Of a stretch of 64,000 nucleotides of DNA, positions 1-13,164 are shown in pieces. This DNA comes from Chalara sp. BL73. Its lineage: Eukaryota > Ascomycota > Leotiomycetes > Helotiales. The translations under genes and the position numbers were made by a program. A model generated the notes under the pieces. It saw only the letters and a list, made by a program, of their open reading frames with translations. It was not told where the DNA came from and did no database searches. Numbering within the stretch: position 1 is the stretch's first letter; each line of letters starts with the position of its first letter. The stretch is taken from positions 620,001 to 684,000 of the forward strand of contig CAKJVC010000191.1 of assembly GCA_918026815.1 (NCBI GenBank), in the 5' to 3' direction.

Positions 1-1
1 T

Positions 2-553
2 TACCCTTTTACACCGTTCTTTGTGCTTTTCTGCAATGTCATCTCAAGCTGCAATTCACAAGACTTTATTATTATGCAGCAGTTCGTTACATACCTGGAA
101 GAAGCCAAAGAACTTGTATACCCACATTTACGATACAAAAGACCATGAAAACAGACTGACAATATTTTTCAGAGCACCTCCATCGCGAAGCTTCACAAAC
201 TATGCATCCCTTTCCACTCTCTCGCCTCCAGCATACTAATTTCCGAAAACGACCAGCCCTCAGCGCCTCTATACAATCCATCACAAGATCACATGCCGCT
301 TGGCAATGCGCCATCTCAGACTCACAGCCATACCTCTCAGCCCGTGCTGCCAGAACAAATGTACGATATGCCTATCGCGCAAGGAGGCTTAGCAATGGGA
401 TATCAAGGCTTGCTGCAGGTAAAGGGAGGCGGCTATGGAGACCCCCATCTCTGGGACTTTATGGGCACACAGCCGATGCTACAATGGTTAGACTCGGACT
501 TCTCGAATTTCGAAGATAGTTGGGGACTGCCGCAACAGCCACCCCCTCCATAA
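2..553 (+). CDS. Fungal transcription factor, C-terminal end only (5' part outside window)
   Basis: Two terminal exons can be joined: 2-115 and 173-553, with the intron at 116-172 (GTATAC donor, ACTGAC branch-like site, TTTTTCAG acceptor). The upstream exon gives a helical stretch reading TPFFVLFCNVISS followed by FVTYLEEAKEL. It runs in frame into SIAKLHKLC and a low-complexity tail ending in four prolines. The pattern of an aromatic-rich PFxxLFCNxI helix, a short helix and a LHxLC helix is typical of the end of the fungal-specific transcription factor domain (PF04082 type). The DNA-binding part lies to the left of the window, so the specific factor cannot be named. About 164 residues are visible. 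It sits beside the carbohydrate-gene region and could belong to it, but that is inference. Confidence 0.75.
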
Positions 554-1858
554 CCCGCTGATCCTTATTGCAGCAATGTATTATGTCATAAATAAGTTAG
601 TGTGGAGAGGATGATTTGCTGGGGGTACGCTGCAGCTGTCAGGTATGTAGGAGTAGTGCCCTTGGCAGAGTTAGTAACACTAGGGGTTCAGCTTGCTGAT
701 CCGATACTCGGCTCGGCTCGGCTTTGGAGAGAGATCGCAGTGCAGTATTCAAAAGCTGAGCAACAGACGAATTCAGCTTCATAGGGATCAAAGCCGCTTC
801 CATCCCATGCTCTATGTTCCAATGGCCCCAATTTATCCTCCATACGACACTAGAGACTCTTCGTCAATCGGTGATGATAAGCATTGTATGGGTTTGGTTT
901 TTTCACTAGGTTGTTGTACATTCAGGACCTCCCAAATATAGAATTTTTATAAAGTATTTTGCAGATAGCAATATTTGTTGTCGGTGATGCTGAAATTACC
1001 AAGGTCTTAGTAGACAGACTTGTAGGTAGAGCGAATCGAAACGCTTGACTGCTCGATTGATTGTCCTTTTGACCAATGTCCCATTCCTTTATCTCAAAGC
1101 CTTGACCGCTTGCGAATGGAATGTGGTCAAGTTCTATGTACAGTCACACATGGATTGCATCACCACCGAGATAGGAGACACAACCTTCGTGGCCCAGCCG
1201 AATCCTTGCGTTTACTTTCATTTAAATTTTGTTGTGTTGTGCACGTAAATTCGATAGAGCGTAGAATAGAGAGTACTGAAGCTTGTAGAGCTGTAGAGCT
1301 GTAGATTAACACAAGTAAAACGGTTGAATTGGTTCCCAAATACAAAAACAATTCGACGCGTAGAGCTCCACGCTTCTTAGCAGTGAGCACCAAGCAAGCT
1401 CCTACTCCGTAGTTGAGGGACGCTGTCTTACGTAATCGTAAAGTAAAGTCATCACAATCACGTATCCTTAGGCTGTAATCTCACCAACGTGTATAAGGTA
1501 TACTTACTGAAAATGATAAGATAAAAAGAAACAGAAAGCCACGCACCTGTATTTACATAGGTATGTGGAGGCCTTGCTGTCTGCCATAACGTTATGCCTA
1601 AGAAAATAAGACCGCCAAGTTGCGTACCAGAGGATGGAAATTAAAGATTGCCACCGATGGGCTACTATCTCACGGCTTTGAACCCGCGTAGGAGCGGTTG
1701 TAAATTATTTACAAAGTCCTTTAACTAATTTATCAATAAAAAAAACGACATAAAACATTGCCAGGAGTCCTTGGTGATGAAACCCACATCCCTGCCAGAT
1801 TACCCACCCGGGAGTAGCTAGTGTTTGCAAAATAATACAGCTTCACAATAAAAACCTG
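554..1858. other. Intergenic, no gene seen
   Basis: No coding frame with family resemblance is visible. There is a small iteration of GTAGAGCT near 1286-1303. The stretch separates the 3' ends of the transcription factor fragment (plus) and the GH106-like gene (minus), so it mostly holds terminators. Confidence 0.5.
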
Positions 1859-4800
1859 TCAACAAGTCACGCTTTTGAAGGGCGTGATCCTCACTCCCGG
1901 CATGAGACCGCCATCTGCTACAGGTGGGAGAGGGAGCCCTAATAATTCCCCCAATACCAGAGGAAGAGGCGTGGCCCCAGAACTCTTGAGCGTATCAATT
2001 ATTGTTCTTAAGTAATTCCACCATGTTGTTGACACAGTGGCGGCCACAGTGTTGTTGCCTGGTAGCAAATATGGAGATATATCAGCAACCGCATTCGTTA
2101 TATCCAGTGGAGGTAGCTGATGGCCGTTGACTTGCACACGTAGCGAGTGTAGCACATTTTCAAATGAGATGTAAGCACCTAGTTCAGTTATATTCCCACA
2201 TATTTCGGTAGGCGGCCATTCGAAGGTTGAAGTGTAATACCCAATACCGGATGTGTTTGTAAGGGCTGGAATTTCAGCCCAGGAAGTGAGGGAGTGTAAT
2301 AAGTGCGTCGTATTGAACTTGGTAGTAGGTTCCATGGCCTTGGACATGTTTGATGGGGCCTCCCAATGCTCTGCGGTAAGTATCCAATCAGATAGCTGGA
2401 ATTGTGCTGGAACTGAAGAGCCAGAAAGATTGCAGGTGGCACCATTGGACAACACCGCCTCTTCATCTGTAGGAGAAGCGATGACGTGCAAGACAAGGCC
2501 TCTCTCTAAATTAAAAGTCGATCCTGTCACACTTGATGGCGCGAAGGTAACATGATAGGCGGGCACCAACGAGGAGCGTTGGAGGTTGCTGAATAAAATG
2601 ATTGTCGTCTGATTACCAGCAAGACTGAGAGGGATAGTCGTTGATGTGCTGTTCTGCTCGTATATGAGAACAGGAGCCTGCTCACCAGTCCACGGATTGA
2701 GGAAAAAAGGCGTCCTGGTGTCAGTGATGGTTACCTTTCCCTGGCTAGCGATTAAATCCGAGTAAATGAGGGCATGTCCGCTACCATTTGACTCTCTCCA
2801 CGTGGCGAACCAAGTACCATTAGTGGAGGTTGCCACTCGAGGAGCCAGGCCAAGTGAAGATAGGTGACTGGCCACTTGCTCTTCTTCAACTGAATAAACA
2901 TTTTTTGATGTTTGTAATACTCGGAGCTGCTCCTCAAATGATGCAACGCTTGTGTCATTGCCTGTTGGATAGAAATGAGGTGACCCTCCGACGAATATTA
3001 CGGGCAGACCGCGGTTTGCAAATTTCTGCAATGAGGCGATCGCATTTAGTGAGACATTTGATATACTTGTGACGATCAATGCCTTCCATGCGGGGCCGGC
3101 TGGAGCGAGAACGCTATCGTTCACAATTGCCTGTGGAGAGTTCAAATTCTCGGGACCGAGGTAATTATAAGACCACCCTAATTACCCTTAGTTTCTCCTC
3201 AAAGTCTAATTTAAGACAGCTTACCTGCGTCGGCAAGATCTGTCGACGCGTATACAGTCTTGATCGTCGTGGCCGACTCTTTATTATAGATCGCTACATC
3301 GACCTTGGGAACACCAGACTGCTGCAGATATTGGACCCTTGCCATGTAGTCTAGAACTTCTCGTAGTCCATGACTCCATACTGGTTGCCGCGGGGACCAT
3401 GGCTCGGAGAAAAGATAGTTGAAGGGCACATGACCTGGCCATGTCGTTTGATAATAATCACCTGAATACGCTTCACCGTGGAGGACATATTGATTTAAGC
3501 CACTTGCAAATCCTCTATTTGCAGAGAAAAGTAGCTCAGGAACATGATAGCGGAACGCAGACCAACGCACGGCGCCTAGCTCGTTAGAGATAACTCGTTT
3601 TCCAGCAAGATTAGCTGGGCCAACGAATTGACGATACGAATCGATAAGATCAAGAAACGTTAAACTTTCGCATTCCGGTGCGTCAACGTACGGAATAGAC
3701 GCTTGCATATCCATAGGGAGTCCATAAGCAGGCTGCACCGACAATTGAAGACCAAGTTCATCATTAACCCACTTCTTTAATGTCTGGGTATACTCTTGAT
3801 AACCCGCCACTAATGTGGCACGAAAATCATTGACGTACTCGACACCCTGGTCCTTGGTATCTAGTATACACTGAAAAGACCCAGGCGCAGTGGTCTGAAT
3901 ACCCAAGCTATTCTGTTGAAAAGTGAGTAGTGGCAGGATAGGCTTGATCTTGTAACCGAATATCTTTTCGAACCTTGTTGGTATCGAGCGGGACCACGAA
4001 ATATTTGAAATGATTTCTAGACTATCTTCCCATGCTACTCTAAAGTAAGCGATTTATTCAGAGCTTATAGGAATACGAGCAGTCCTATTAAAGCCATCCA
4101 GTATGATATGAAACTCACCATAATGGCCAACTCTCCTCAGCTGCTCCCGCACTTCGTCACTCAAGATGTATTCTTCCCAAAAATTGATAATTGTCTCTGC
4201 ACCTTTCGCGTCAAAATGATCAACGACGTAGGAACCTTCGTCGAAAATGGAGTTGTTCACAGTGCTACTAAACTCTAGGTTTTTATTGCCAGACAGCTTT
4301 TGACAAAAGGTAAAAAGGCGGTAATGCTGGCCATTGGCCGTTTGGGGAAAGAATAACTCGACAGTACCATCTCCAGAGACTTGTTCGGTTTGATCGAGAA
4401 GGCTGCCAGACGCGAGAATGTACTGGTCGTATGTCACATTCGTAGCTGCTACTAAGCCAGTTACCTCATAGGTAATTGTGCTATTTGAAGTAACGAGAGC
4501 CGACACGAGGGCTACAAGTTCCCCTGTACCCCAACCAGGGATAGTGCCCCTGAAAGATCCATTGGATGGTACGGCGGCTGTAGAAGGGATCTGTAACTCT
4601 TAGCATAAAGCTACCCCGAAGATGCGGGCCAATCACCAAATCCCATTGCAAACCTGGATCAACCGGACTCGCAGGTACACCTTGTCCTTGGTTCGGGCCT
4701 AGTGCAAAGTCCATCACGAGCCCATTTTGCTCATGGGCCGTGAGAGCCGCCGAAAACAGGTCGCGAAAAGGACCGGTTCCGAAATTATACGTAGACCAGT

Positions 4801-5104
4801 TTGCGCCAAGAGGCATAGACCCAAGTGCCCCTCCATATTCATAGAAGGGAACCAGCTCTATGCCACCAGCACCAACAGCCCCTGCGGCCAAAATGTCGGC
4901 AGCTACGATTTCGGCATCAACACTCGCATCAGGCAGCCAATAGCGGAACCTTGGACGAACGACTGTATCAGGATTGGAGAAGCTTCGAATGCTTACAGCT
5001 GTGCTGGTCTGAGTATTGCTCGAGGATAGGCAGAGAGGAACGAATGCTGATACCCAAGCCAGGCCGTTAAGGGACAATTGCGAATATTTGAAAAACAATC
5101 GCAT
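1859..5104 (-). CDS. Secreted GH106-like glycoside hydrolase (alpha-L-rhamnosidase candidate)
   Basis: Four exons on the minus strand join in frame: 5104-4637, 4590-4119, 4037-3225 and 3177-1859, giving 1023 residues. Introns are 46, 81 and 47 nt; the second has a GTGAGT donor. The N terminus is a signal peptide with a hydrophobic stretch around residues 13-28. Next comes the RFRYWLPDASVD / GAGGIELVPFYEYGG block that opens this large hydrolase family. The middle has DLIDSYRQFVGPANLAGKRVISNELG and a WPGHVPFNYLF segment. The C-terminal third ends in a galactose-binding-like beta-sandwich (GYYTSTFEWPP, VQVNGHQLPPLDITN). Length and layout match GH106/ulvan-rhamnosidase relatives, which remove terminal alpha-L-rhamnose. 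The enzyme is probably extracellular and carries many N-glycosylation sites. It is divergent from the GH35 gene. Substrate is inferred from family only; exon borders are hand-made. Confidence 0.72.
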
Positions 5105-6323
5105 TTTTATTCAGAGAGGTTTCAATCCTTAAATCATAATGTGAGAAAGAGGTCGAGCAAACCACAGATTTTTGGCGTATTAAAAACAAGTCTTTAGTAC
5201 ATTGTCACTATCTAGCTACACCGATATTAAATGTACCTGTTGATCAAAGCGGATACTGCCGTAAATCGATGAATGAGGTTATACGCGTATACGTACTCAT
5301 CTCCGTTTGACTGGAGATGGCACCATCTGCGTGATTGTTTACTTGCAACTCACCCTATGCAGCGCCTTGATCCACAATATACTTACATAGTGCCTGGGAT
5401 TCTTCCCGAGAGCATGCAAGATTGCCCCCTGATACCCTGTTTAGTGTACTCCACCTCCACATCCTTGGCACGGGCTCTTACTAGAGCAGGTCAAATACCC
5501 GTGGGCATACCTCCGCTTTGCGTCGCGGGGTCATCATGACTTGTGTATGTACATCTATCGTGTTTTTTCGTATAAGCAGTCACAAATGCATTCCACATAG
5601 GACCGATCGGCATCCAAACAAGCTCGCATTTTTGCGGGTGTATCGCCAATCCGAATCCGAATCCGAACCCGAAAGCATTCAAATAGGCTGGTCTGTCTTT
5701 TAGCCTTAAGCGAAGTGATTAGTGCAAAGCACTGGAGCGACGATATTTTGGGGTTGTGCGATTTGTAGTTATATATATATATATATATATCGATAAGTAC
5801 GGTGCTCTGCTCTATCTCGTAATACACAACTTTGTAATATATGATTTTATGCTAAGATTTGAATATACTTGTGCGTAAAAACATTTATGTTTTTTTAACG
5901 CTCAAATTTGTACATTAAACTGTGATAACGCAATCTCGTATAGGACTTTAGGCGAGTGTAGCCTTGGCAATAACAATAAGAAATATCAGGTCGTTTCAAA
6001 TACTGCCGGTATTATGATGAAGTAGTCCTAGTTCGTATGACATATGCGTCCCTGAGCAAGAGTTCTTCACTCTTCAGCAGTGGAATTTCATTTGTGATGG
6101 CCCCCTCGCGATTCTGCCTAAGTCATAAAGCGCATCGTATTTACCTGACAATACGCGTACCTAGAAATATATAACCGTGTATGGATTGGATAGTATCCTG
6201 TCATAATATGCCTTGTGACGTCGCTATGTGACATCAGACCAACAAAAAAGTTTACTTTTATCGCTATGTTTCCAACATTCGAGTTTCTCCACGTACTGAA
6301 TTCGGGAATGAATACTAACAACG
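5105..6323. promoter_or_regulatory. Divergent promoter region between GH106-like and GH35 genes
   Basis: A 1.2 kb spacer sits between two head-to-head glycosidase genes, so both promoters must lie here. It contains a TA dinucleotide run at 5770-5790, an iterated ATCCGA hexamer at 5648-5672 and a TATA-like ATATATAA at 6167-6174, about 150 nt before the GH35 start. No convincing open frame is present. Co-regulation is inferred from geometry. Confidence 0.45.
5770..5790. repeat. TA dinucleotide microsatellite
   Basis: About ten uninterrupted TA units lie inside the divergent promoter region. Confidence 0.95.
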
Positions 6324-9300
6324 ATGATGCTTCTCAAGGCTCTCTTTCAAATCGCCTTACTTGGATCGACATGCCTCAGCCAGGCATCCCGGATTAACAG
6401 TGACAGAAGAGACCTTCTTCAAGATATTGTTACTTGGGACAGTTACTCTATATTCGTGCGCGGCGAAGGTGTACTTTTTTTATCTGGAGAATTCCACCCA
6501 TTCCGTCTGCCTTCCCCAGGGCTCTGGCTCGATGTCTTTCAAAAGGTCAAAGCTCTGGGATTCTCAGGTGTCTCCTTTTATACGAACTGGGCTCTCATGG
6601 AAGGGGCGCCTGGGGAGTTTAGAGCAGACGGAGTTTTCGCATTAGAGGGTTTCTTTGATGCTGCGTCACGGTCTGGAATATACCTGCTTGCTCGACCTGG
6701 CCCATATATCAACTCGGAGGTTTCTGGTGGTGGCTATCCGGGTTGGGTTTCTCGCATCAAGGGTCCAATCCGGACGAACGCAACAGATTGGCTTGATGCG
6801 ACACGCAACTACATTAAAAGAGTTGGCGCTATTATCAGCAAAGCCCAAATCACCAATGGTGGACCTGTCATTCTATTCCAACCCGAGAACGAATACAGTC
6901 TCTGCGCTGATGCGCTCGTTGGCGCCGGGCTAGATTCGATAAAGAACTTGAGTAAATGCTTGAATCATAACTATATGGCTGATGTGGAAGCTATGTGGCG
7001 CGATGCTGGCATAGTCCTTCCGTACATATTGAATGATGCTCTACCTATAGGGAATTTTGTACCAGGTTCAGGCACCGGTGCGGGGGATATCTACGGTTTC
7101 GATGGGTACCCTTTGGGTTGGGGGTTATCCTGTAAGTTCACAAGAATTGGCGAAGGCTTGTGAAGAAACTGACCCCGGAATTTTGAACAGGCTCAGAGCC
7201 GTCGAACTGGAATAGGGAATATGCGATCTTCCCAAGCACGATCACAAACTTCACGATCCATATGAAGATGAGTCCCAGCACTCCATTCTCGATTGTCGAG
7301 TTCCAAGGAGGATCGGCCGAAGGATGGTAAATATTTCATTTCTGATCGTGTTTGCGTATTTGACACACTCACAGGGGTGGAGCTGGTATAGACTCATGCG
7401 CATCTTTACTTAACAACGAATTCGAGCGTGTCATCTACAAAGTTGTGTATGGCTTCCGCACAACCGTGCTAAACTTATACATGGTATGCAAATCTAGGAC
7501 AATTTATGACTGATCGTTTCTCACTAATTCTAGATGTTTGGTGGAACTAACTGGGGTAATATTGGTCATCCACTTGGCTATACGTCGTACGATGTTGGCG
7601 CTGCAATTGCTGAAGACCGTCAAGTAACCCGGGAAAAGTATAGCGAGCTCAAGCTCCAAGCGAACTTCCTTCAAGTTTCACCTGCATATTTGACAGCCAT
7701 GCCTCAAGACGGTATTTTTGCCAATACTACCAAGCTCGTAACTACTCAGCTAGCTCCAACCGAACAAGGAGGCACCTTTTACATCATCAGGCACAGCGAC
7801 TGGACTTCCGTGAACACCACTAAATATACCTTGCGCCTTGAAGCCAGTGGTCAGAATCTGACGATTCCCCAGCTTGGAGGTGGCCTCTCGCTCATAGGTC
7901 GTGATTCCAAGATCCATGTCGTCGACTACGACGTCAGCGGCATAAGACTAATTTATTCTACGGCGGAGATATTCACGTGGAAAAGGTCGTCCTCGAAAAC
8001 GGTTCTGCTTCTCTACGGAGGTGCAGGTGAAACTCACGAATTCGCTGTTAGCAAGCAACTTGGACCTGTAACGAAGATCGAAGGTGTTGGCATCAAGTCT
8101 GCAGGGTACGCTACATCGACCATCGTACAATGGGATGTCGAACCGATGCGCCGTGTAGTCCATTTTGGGAATATATTGGAAGTACACCTGCTTTGGAGAA
8201 ATGATGCCTACAACTATTGGGTTCTTGACTTACCTCGCCCTGAGCCTATTGGAAACTACATTTCCGCATCCAGAATCAATGCCACAGACGCATCGATCAT
8301 TGTCAACGCGGGCTATTTGATCCGTAATGCCTCGGTCTTGGACAACAATTTGCATCTCTGGGGAGATGTAAATAAAACAACAACTATTGAGGTGATTTCG
8401 TCGCCATTAAAGCGCGGTGCCAAACTCTATTTCAATGAGCAACAAGTTAAAGATACGCATTATGTAGAGGGCCGATTAACAGGTACAGTTACGTTTTGCG
8501 AGCCACAGGTCGCCTTGCCTGATTTTTCCAGGGTGAAGTGGGGGTACCTGAATTCTCTGCCAGAGATCCAGCCCGACTACGACGACAACCTCTGGGTAGT
8601 CGCTAACCTTACCACTTCGAACAATAGTCGCGTTCTGACAACTCCGACATCCTTGTATGCTAGTGATTATGGTTTTCACACCGGATCTCTTATATATCGA
8701 GGCCATTTCAGAGCCACAGGCAACGAATCCAGCCTCTTTCTTTCGACTTCCGGTGGTAGTGCGTTTAGTCATGCAGTGTGGCTGAATTCAACTTATTTGG
8801 CCTCCTGGGTTGGCGACCCAGACGAACCCAGCCACAATCAGACTTTTGAGTTACCATTAGGTCTCAAACCTGGCGATAGTTACGTGATCACAGTACTAAT
8901 CGATCACATGGGTCTAACGCAGAACACCTATATTGGCGTGGAAGGTATTAAGGAGCCTCGTGGAATCCTCAACTACACTCTGACTGGACATTCATCCACG
9001 TCCGATATTATCTGGAAGTTGACCGGAAATCTTGGTGGCGAGCATTACATTGACCTCAGCCGTGGCCCGAGAAATGAGGGTGCGCTTTTCGCTGAGCGTC
9101 AAGGCTACCATCTCCCAGGTGCGCCTTTGGACGAAGTCGAAGTCAGATCACCTATTTCTAATGGAATACCCGGAGTTGGTGTCGGCTTTTTCGCAACCAC
9201 CTTCGACTTGGACATTCCCTTGGGCTATGATATTCCAATGTCTTTCATCTTTACTAATGCATCCCAATCTATGAACGGAACCGCCACTCCAGCATATCGA

Positions 9301-9615
9301 GTACAGTTGTTTCTCAATGGGTGGCAGTTTGGCAAATACAGTAAGCTACTTCAGCCACATGCTGAGCATCGAAAGACTGGAATCTAATAGCCAATAGTAA
9401 ATAATATTGGGCCCCAACTTTCATATCCAGTCCCTGAAGGAATCCTGAATTATAGTGGGAAGAATTATCTTGCACTAACTCTTTGGTCCTTGGAGTCGGG
9501 TGGCGCAAAGCTTGGTGGGCTTTCCCTAGGTATTAATGCGGCAGTGCAAAGTGGCTACAGCAAGCCTAGTTTGGTTGAGGGACAAGTGTATGCCCTTCGG
9601 TCAGAAGCATACTGA
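6324..9615 (+). CDS. Secreted GH35 beta-galactosidase
   Basis: Five exons join in frame: 6324-7131, 7191-7326, 7375-7483, 7534-9340 and 9398-9615, giving 1025 residues, the usual length for fungal GH35 enzymes. A signal peptide precedes the TIM barrel. Diagnostic GH35 blocks are LFLSGEFHPFRLP, RPGPYINSEVSGGGYPGW, QPENEY (acid/base Glu near residue 190), FSIVEFQGG (nucleophile Glu near 306) and MFGGTNWGNIGHP. The C terminus holds the jelly-roll domains with LFLNGWQFGKY and a final PEGILNY motif. It hydrolyses terminal beta-D-galactose outside the cell. It is divergent from the GH106-like gene, consistent with sequential removal of rhamnose and galactose. All catalytic motifs are present, so it appears functional. 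Confidence 0.92.
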
Positions 9616-11242
9616 CAAATGCCGCCTACTGCAAAGGGCATGCAGAACCACATTGTAGATTTCACGAGATAAAGGCATTTGACGAATTTTGTATTGCATT
9701 GTGGTGCTGCAAGGCTTTACTGCTACGGGAAGATATCACATTCAATATCAACGCAAAGCCTTGCCAGATGTCCCAAATATTACCTTTACGAGTTTAGCAA
9801 CTGACATTCTGACCAATCCAAATTCCCATTCTTTAAAGCGTGAATCATCCCTTCTGGCGCCGCAGGAATCAACAAGCACATTCTATACCTAAACATCTTC
9901 CAGACATGCCATAGCGTCAGGATCCCAAATAGGACTGTAAACATAATAGCGGCGGGAAAAATGGTAGGTACCGCCTGATAGCGCATCCATTAAATCGGCT
10001 TTTCCACCGAAACTGCGAGTTGAAGACTGATAGGAGCGGATATATCGCGATGGTGTATGATGCGATAAAATGAGTGGGTAGGCTATGAGCGCTTTGAATG
10101 CCGAGCCAAGATTAACGGACATTCGCAGTTTAAATAGATGAGATGCCAATGGATAGCCAACTACTAGTTCACCGACTTAATGCGGGGTCAGCTCCATCTA
10201 TCTCAATTCTCTAGCCTTGGAGTTCCCGCTACAAAGACACCTAAACGTGTTTTAACTAGCTCATCTTGAGAGATGAACGGAAAGAGGGCCGTGGATCAGG
10301 GCTAATTGAGAGCAAGAAAAGCCACCAGATTTAGAGGTAATGGGGCTCTTCCTAATGTGGAACTTTCCCTCCGCCATCCGGCTAAACCCTTTCAAAAAGA
10401 TGACCAGGTGACCTTATATTTTGGTCAAAACAATCTTGCCTTGGTTCTTCACAATAAGCATTGATTCTCTTTCCCGATTCGTCGAGTTGTGGCTTAGCCG
10501 AGGACAATCAATGAAGCTTAACGCGACCCACATTATTTGAGCCGTAACCATCTGATCAACTGGCAGCAATAGGTACCGTCTAGAGGAATTTGAGCGAGCT
10601 AATTGCGGGGCTTACTTAAAGGGCTTTTTGGTAAGGATATCCCATGTAGATAGGAGCTTCGTGCTCAATTGGAAGGTATTCTTAATATTTGTAGCTAGCT
10701 TCGCAATTAACCTTCTTTTGCCAACCCACCTGCAATTACAGTAAACTCTTCTATCAGCCGGACGAATTTTACAAATATACTGCCTAGTGGCGCCTATGTG
10801 GTGCAGATAGGAGATATCTCATAGGCTCCTATATGGCAACACGCATATGATTTGCCTAGTTTCTTATTCTCTTTAAGTGCCTTAGGCTCCATTTATCCCA
10901 TGCCCTTGCTGCGGCTGGTTTATCTGGCAGCCTAACTCCGCTATAACCTAGTCCTAGGACTAAAATTTTGAGATGCTTCAGTGATAGCAGGTGAAGCTGG
11001 ACCGGCATATGACCTCGTGATACACTCGTCTCGACCGGAGGCCCCCACCATGATACGCGTATTGATACGCTTTCTGACCCTAAATAACTGTAGTGGGGAA
11101 GTGGTGAACTGTCGGCATCGTATTGGAAAAATCCGAATACTTGTTCCGAGGCAAAGCAGGTCACAATTGATTGTAACTAGGATCACGTTTCCTTGAAACG
11201 GCGTTCTCTTCATTTGTTCATTAAATATTTTCCCACATTTAA
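9616..11242. other. Intergenic, no gene seen
   Basis: No coding frame with recognisable content. A single GGCTAAA, the core bound by XlnR/Xyr1-type regulators, occurs at 10380-10386, some 860 nt before the downstream GH43 start. One occurrence is weak evidence. Confidence 0.4.
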
Positions 11243-13164
11243 ATGCTGTCTAAAAATCTACGTCGCTTCACAGGATACTTAAATGGAGTCCAGGCCTTTT
11301 TGCATCGAAGCCACCACTTGCTCATTCTGTGGAATTGCTCGATCTCATCGGGCTGTTCAACCCTGAGCTTCTACGACAATGGGTTCTCTTTTCCCATTTT
11401 GTGCATCTTTGCCTTGTTATCTCTTAAAGCCTGTGCCGTCAATACTACGTATTCAAACCCGATCCTTCCAGGCTTTCACCCAGACCCTAGCTGTATCTTT
11501 GTTAAGTCTTGGAATGAAACATTTTTCTGTGTCACATCAAGCTTTTTAACCTTCCCAGGAATTCCGCTCCATGCCAGCAAGGATCTCCAAGAGTGGACTC
11601 TTATAGCCAACGTCTTCAATCGTCCCTCGCAGCTGCCAGGGCTTGCCTCATTAATAAGTCAAACCAGTGGACTTTGGGCACCTACTATTCGATATCGAAA
11701 TAACATATTTTATGTATCTACGACTTTGGTTGATGATACCAGGAACATCTCAGACGCGACACGGTGGAATAACGTCCTTTTCACAACCCGCAACCCTTAC
11801 GACCCAAAGGCGTGGTCAGATCCCATTCATTTCAAGTTCGATGGATATGATCCTTCTATTTTCTGGGATGACAATGGGCAAGCATTTGTCTTTGGTTCAC
11901 ATCCTTGGCAGGTTCGCCCTGGTATTGACCAGGCAACTCTGGACACGGAGACTGGCAAGGTTGGACAACAGGTCAATATATGGAATGGCACCGGTGGTTT
12001 GGCGCCAGAGGGCCCTCGCCTACTTAAGAAGGATGGCTTCTACTACTTGGTTATCGCCGAGGGCGGGACCTTTCTGAGTCATATGGCAACGATCACTCGA
12101 TCCAAATCAATCACTGGTCCCTACGAGTCCAGCCCAGCGAACCCCTTTCTGACGAATGCTAATACATCTGAGTATTTTCAAGCTGTAGGGCATGCAGACT
12201 TATTTCCAGATGCCAACGGAAACTGGTGGGGGGTGGCGCTCGCTATGAGGCCGGATTTGATTAACTCTGCAGTCCCAATGGGAAGGGAAACCGTGTTATA
12301 TCCCGTAACATGGTCGGATGCCGGGTGGCCCATTGCCCCTAATGTTAATGGCCAAATGTCTGGGTGGGCATTGCAAGTACGGCCCCCATGTGGAAAGACG
12401 ATAGGAGAACCTATTGGAATAACGGAATTCATTAACTTCGCTCCAGGTTCCAGCTTGCCAGATCATTTCGTCTATCAACGCTTTCCCGACACGCAGTCTT
12501 ACGCTGTATCTCCTCCTGGCCATGACTTCAGCCTTCGTCTGATTCCCTCAAGCCAAAATCTGACAGGTCAAGATGGCATTATACCGCCTAAAGGTCCTTC
12601 GTTCCTTGCTCGGCGGCAGACAGACACATTATTTGCCTTCTCTGTAGATCTAGACTTCCAACCACAACAGATCGGAGAGGAAGCTGGCGTTACCTTGTTC
12701 ATCTCTTCCGTCGACCATATTGATATGGGCCTAGTTCTCTTGCCCAATATAAGCCCAAACGCCTCTAGCTCACCGTCAGCCCTCTATTTTCGGCTCAGCG
12801 GACAAAGTGAAATTGCCACTATTGAGCCGACCCTGCTTACTGTCCCTAATCACTGGTACCGCCAATCTATAAGAATGGGGATCGACGCAATTAACGGCAC
12901 GCATTATGCGTTCTGGGTTGCACCTGAACAGCACCGATCTCAGGCAAAGACAATTTCATATGGCAGTGCAAGCATGTTGAGAACAATATACACAGGTATG
13001 CGCTGGATAAACTTGGGTCATTAGCTGATGAGACGCAAACAAGGAACTAACAACGTATAGGCACACTAGTTGGAGTCTATGCTACTAGCAATGGAGCCAA
13101 CGGAACCACGCCAGCATACGTGCGCAACTGGAAATATCACGGACGAGAGCAGTTTCGCAATTAG
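11243..13164 (+). CDS. Secreted GH43 glycoside hydrolase (beta-xylosidase / arabinofuranosidase type)
   Basis: Two exons, 11243-12995 and 13061-13164, encode 618 residues. The five-bladed propeller carries the three GH43 catalytic acids: Asp in NPILPGFHPDPS (near residue 81), Asp in GYDPSIFWDDNG and Glu in LAPEGPRLL. RSKSITGPYESSPANP and GHADLFPDANGNWWG are also family-typical. A C-terminal beta-sandwich of about 200 residues follows, as in xylosidase-like GH43 subfamilies. The hydrophobic export signal (FSFPILCIFALLSL) starts only near residue 49, so the first 45 residues are an odd extension. The true start may lie elsewhere or an upstream intron may be missed, although no other in-frame ATG is closer. 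Expected products are xylose or arabinose released outside the cell. Confidence 0.88.

Noticed and set aside
4591..4636. Frameshift in the GH106-like gene
   Set aside because: A 46 nt intron with GTGATT donor and TTACAG acceptor restores the frame and the expected DLIPSTAAVPSNGSF join.
10380..10386. XlnR-type GGCTAAA site as proof of XlnR control
   Set aside because: A single 7-mer in a 1.6 kb spacer is expected by chance.
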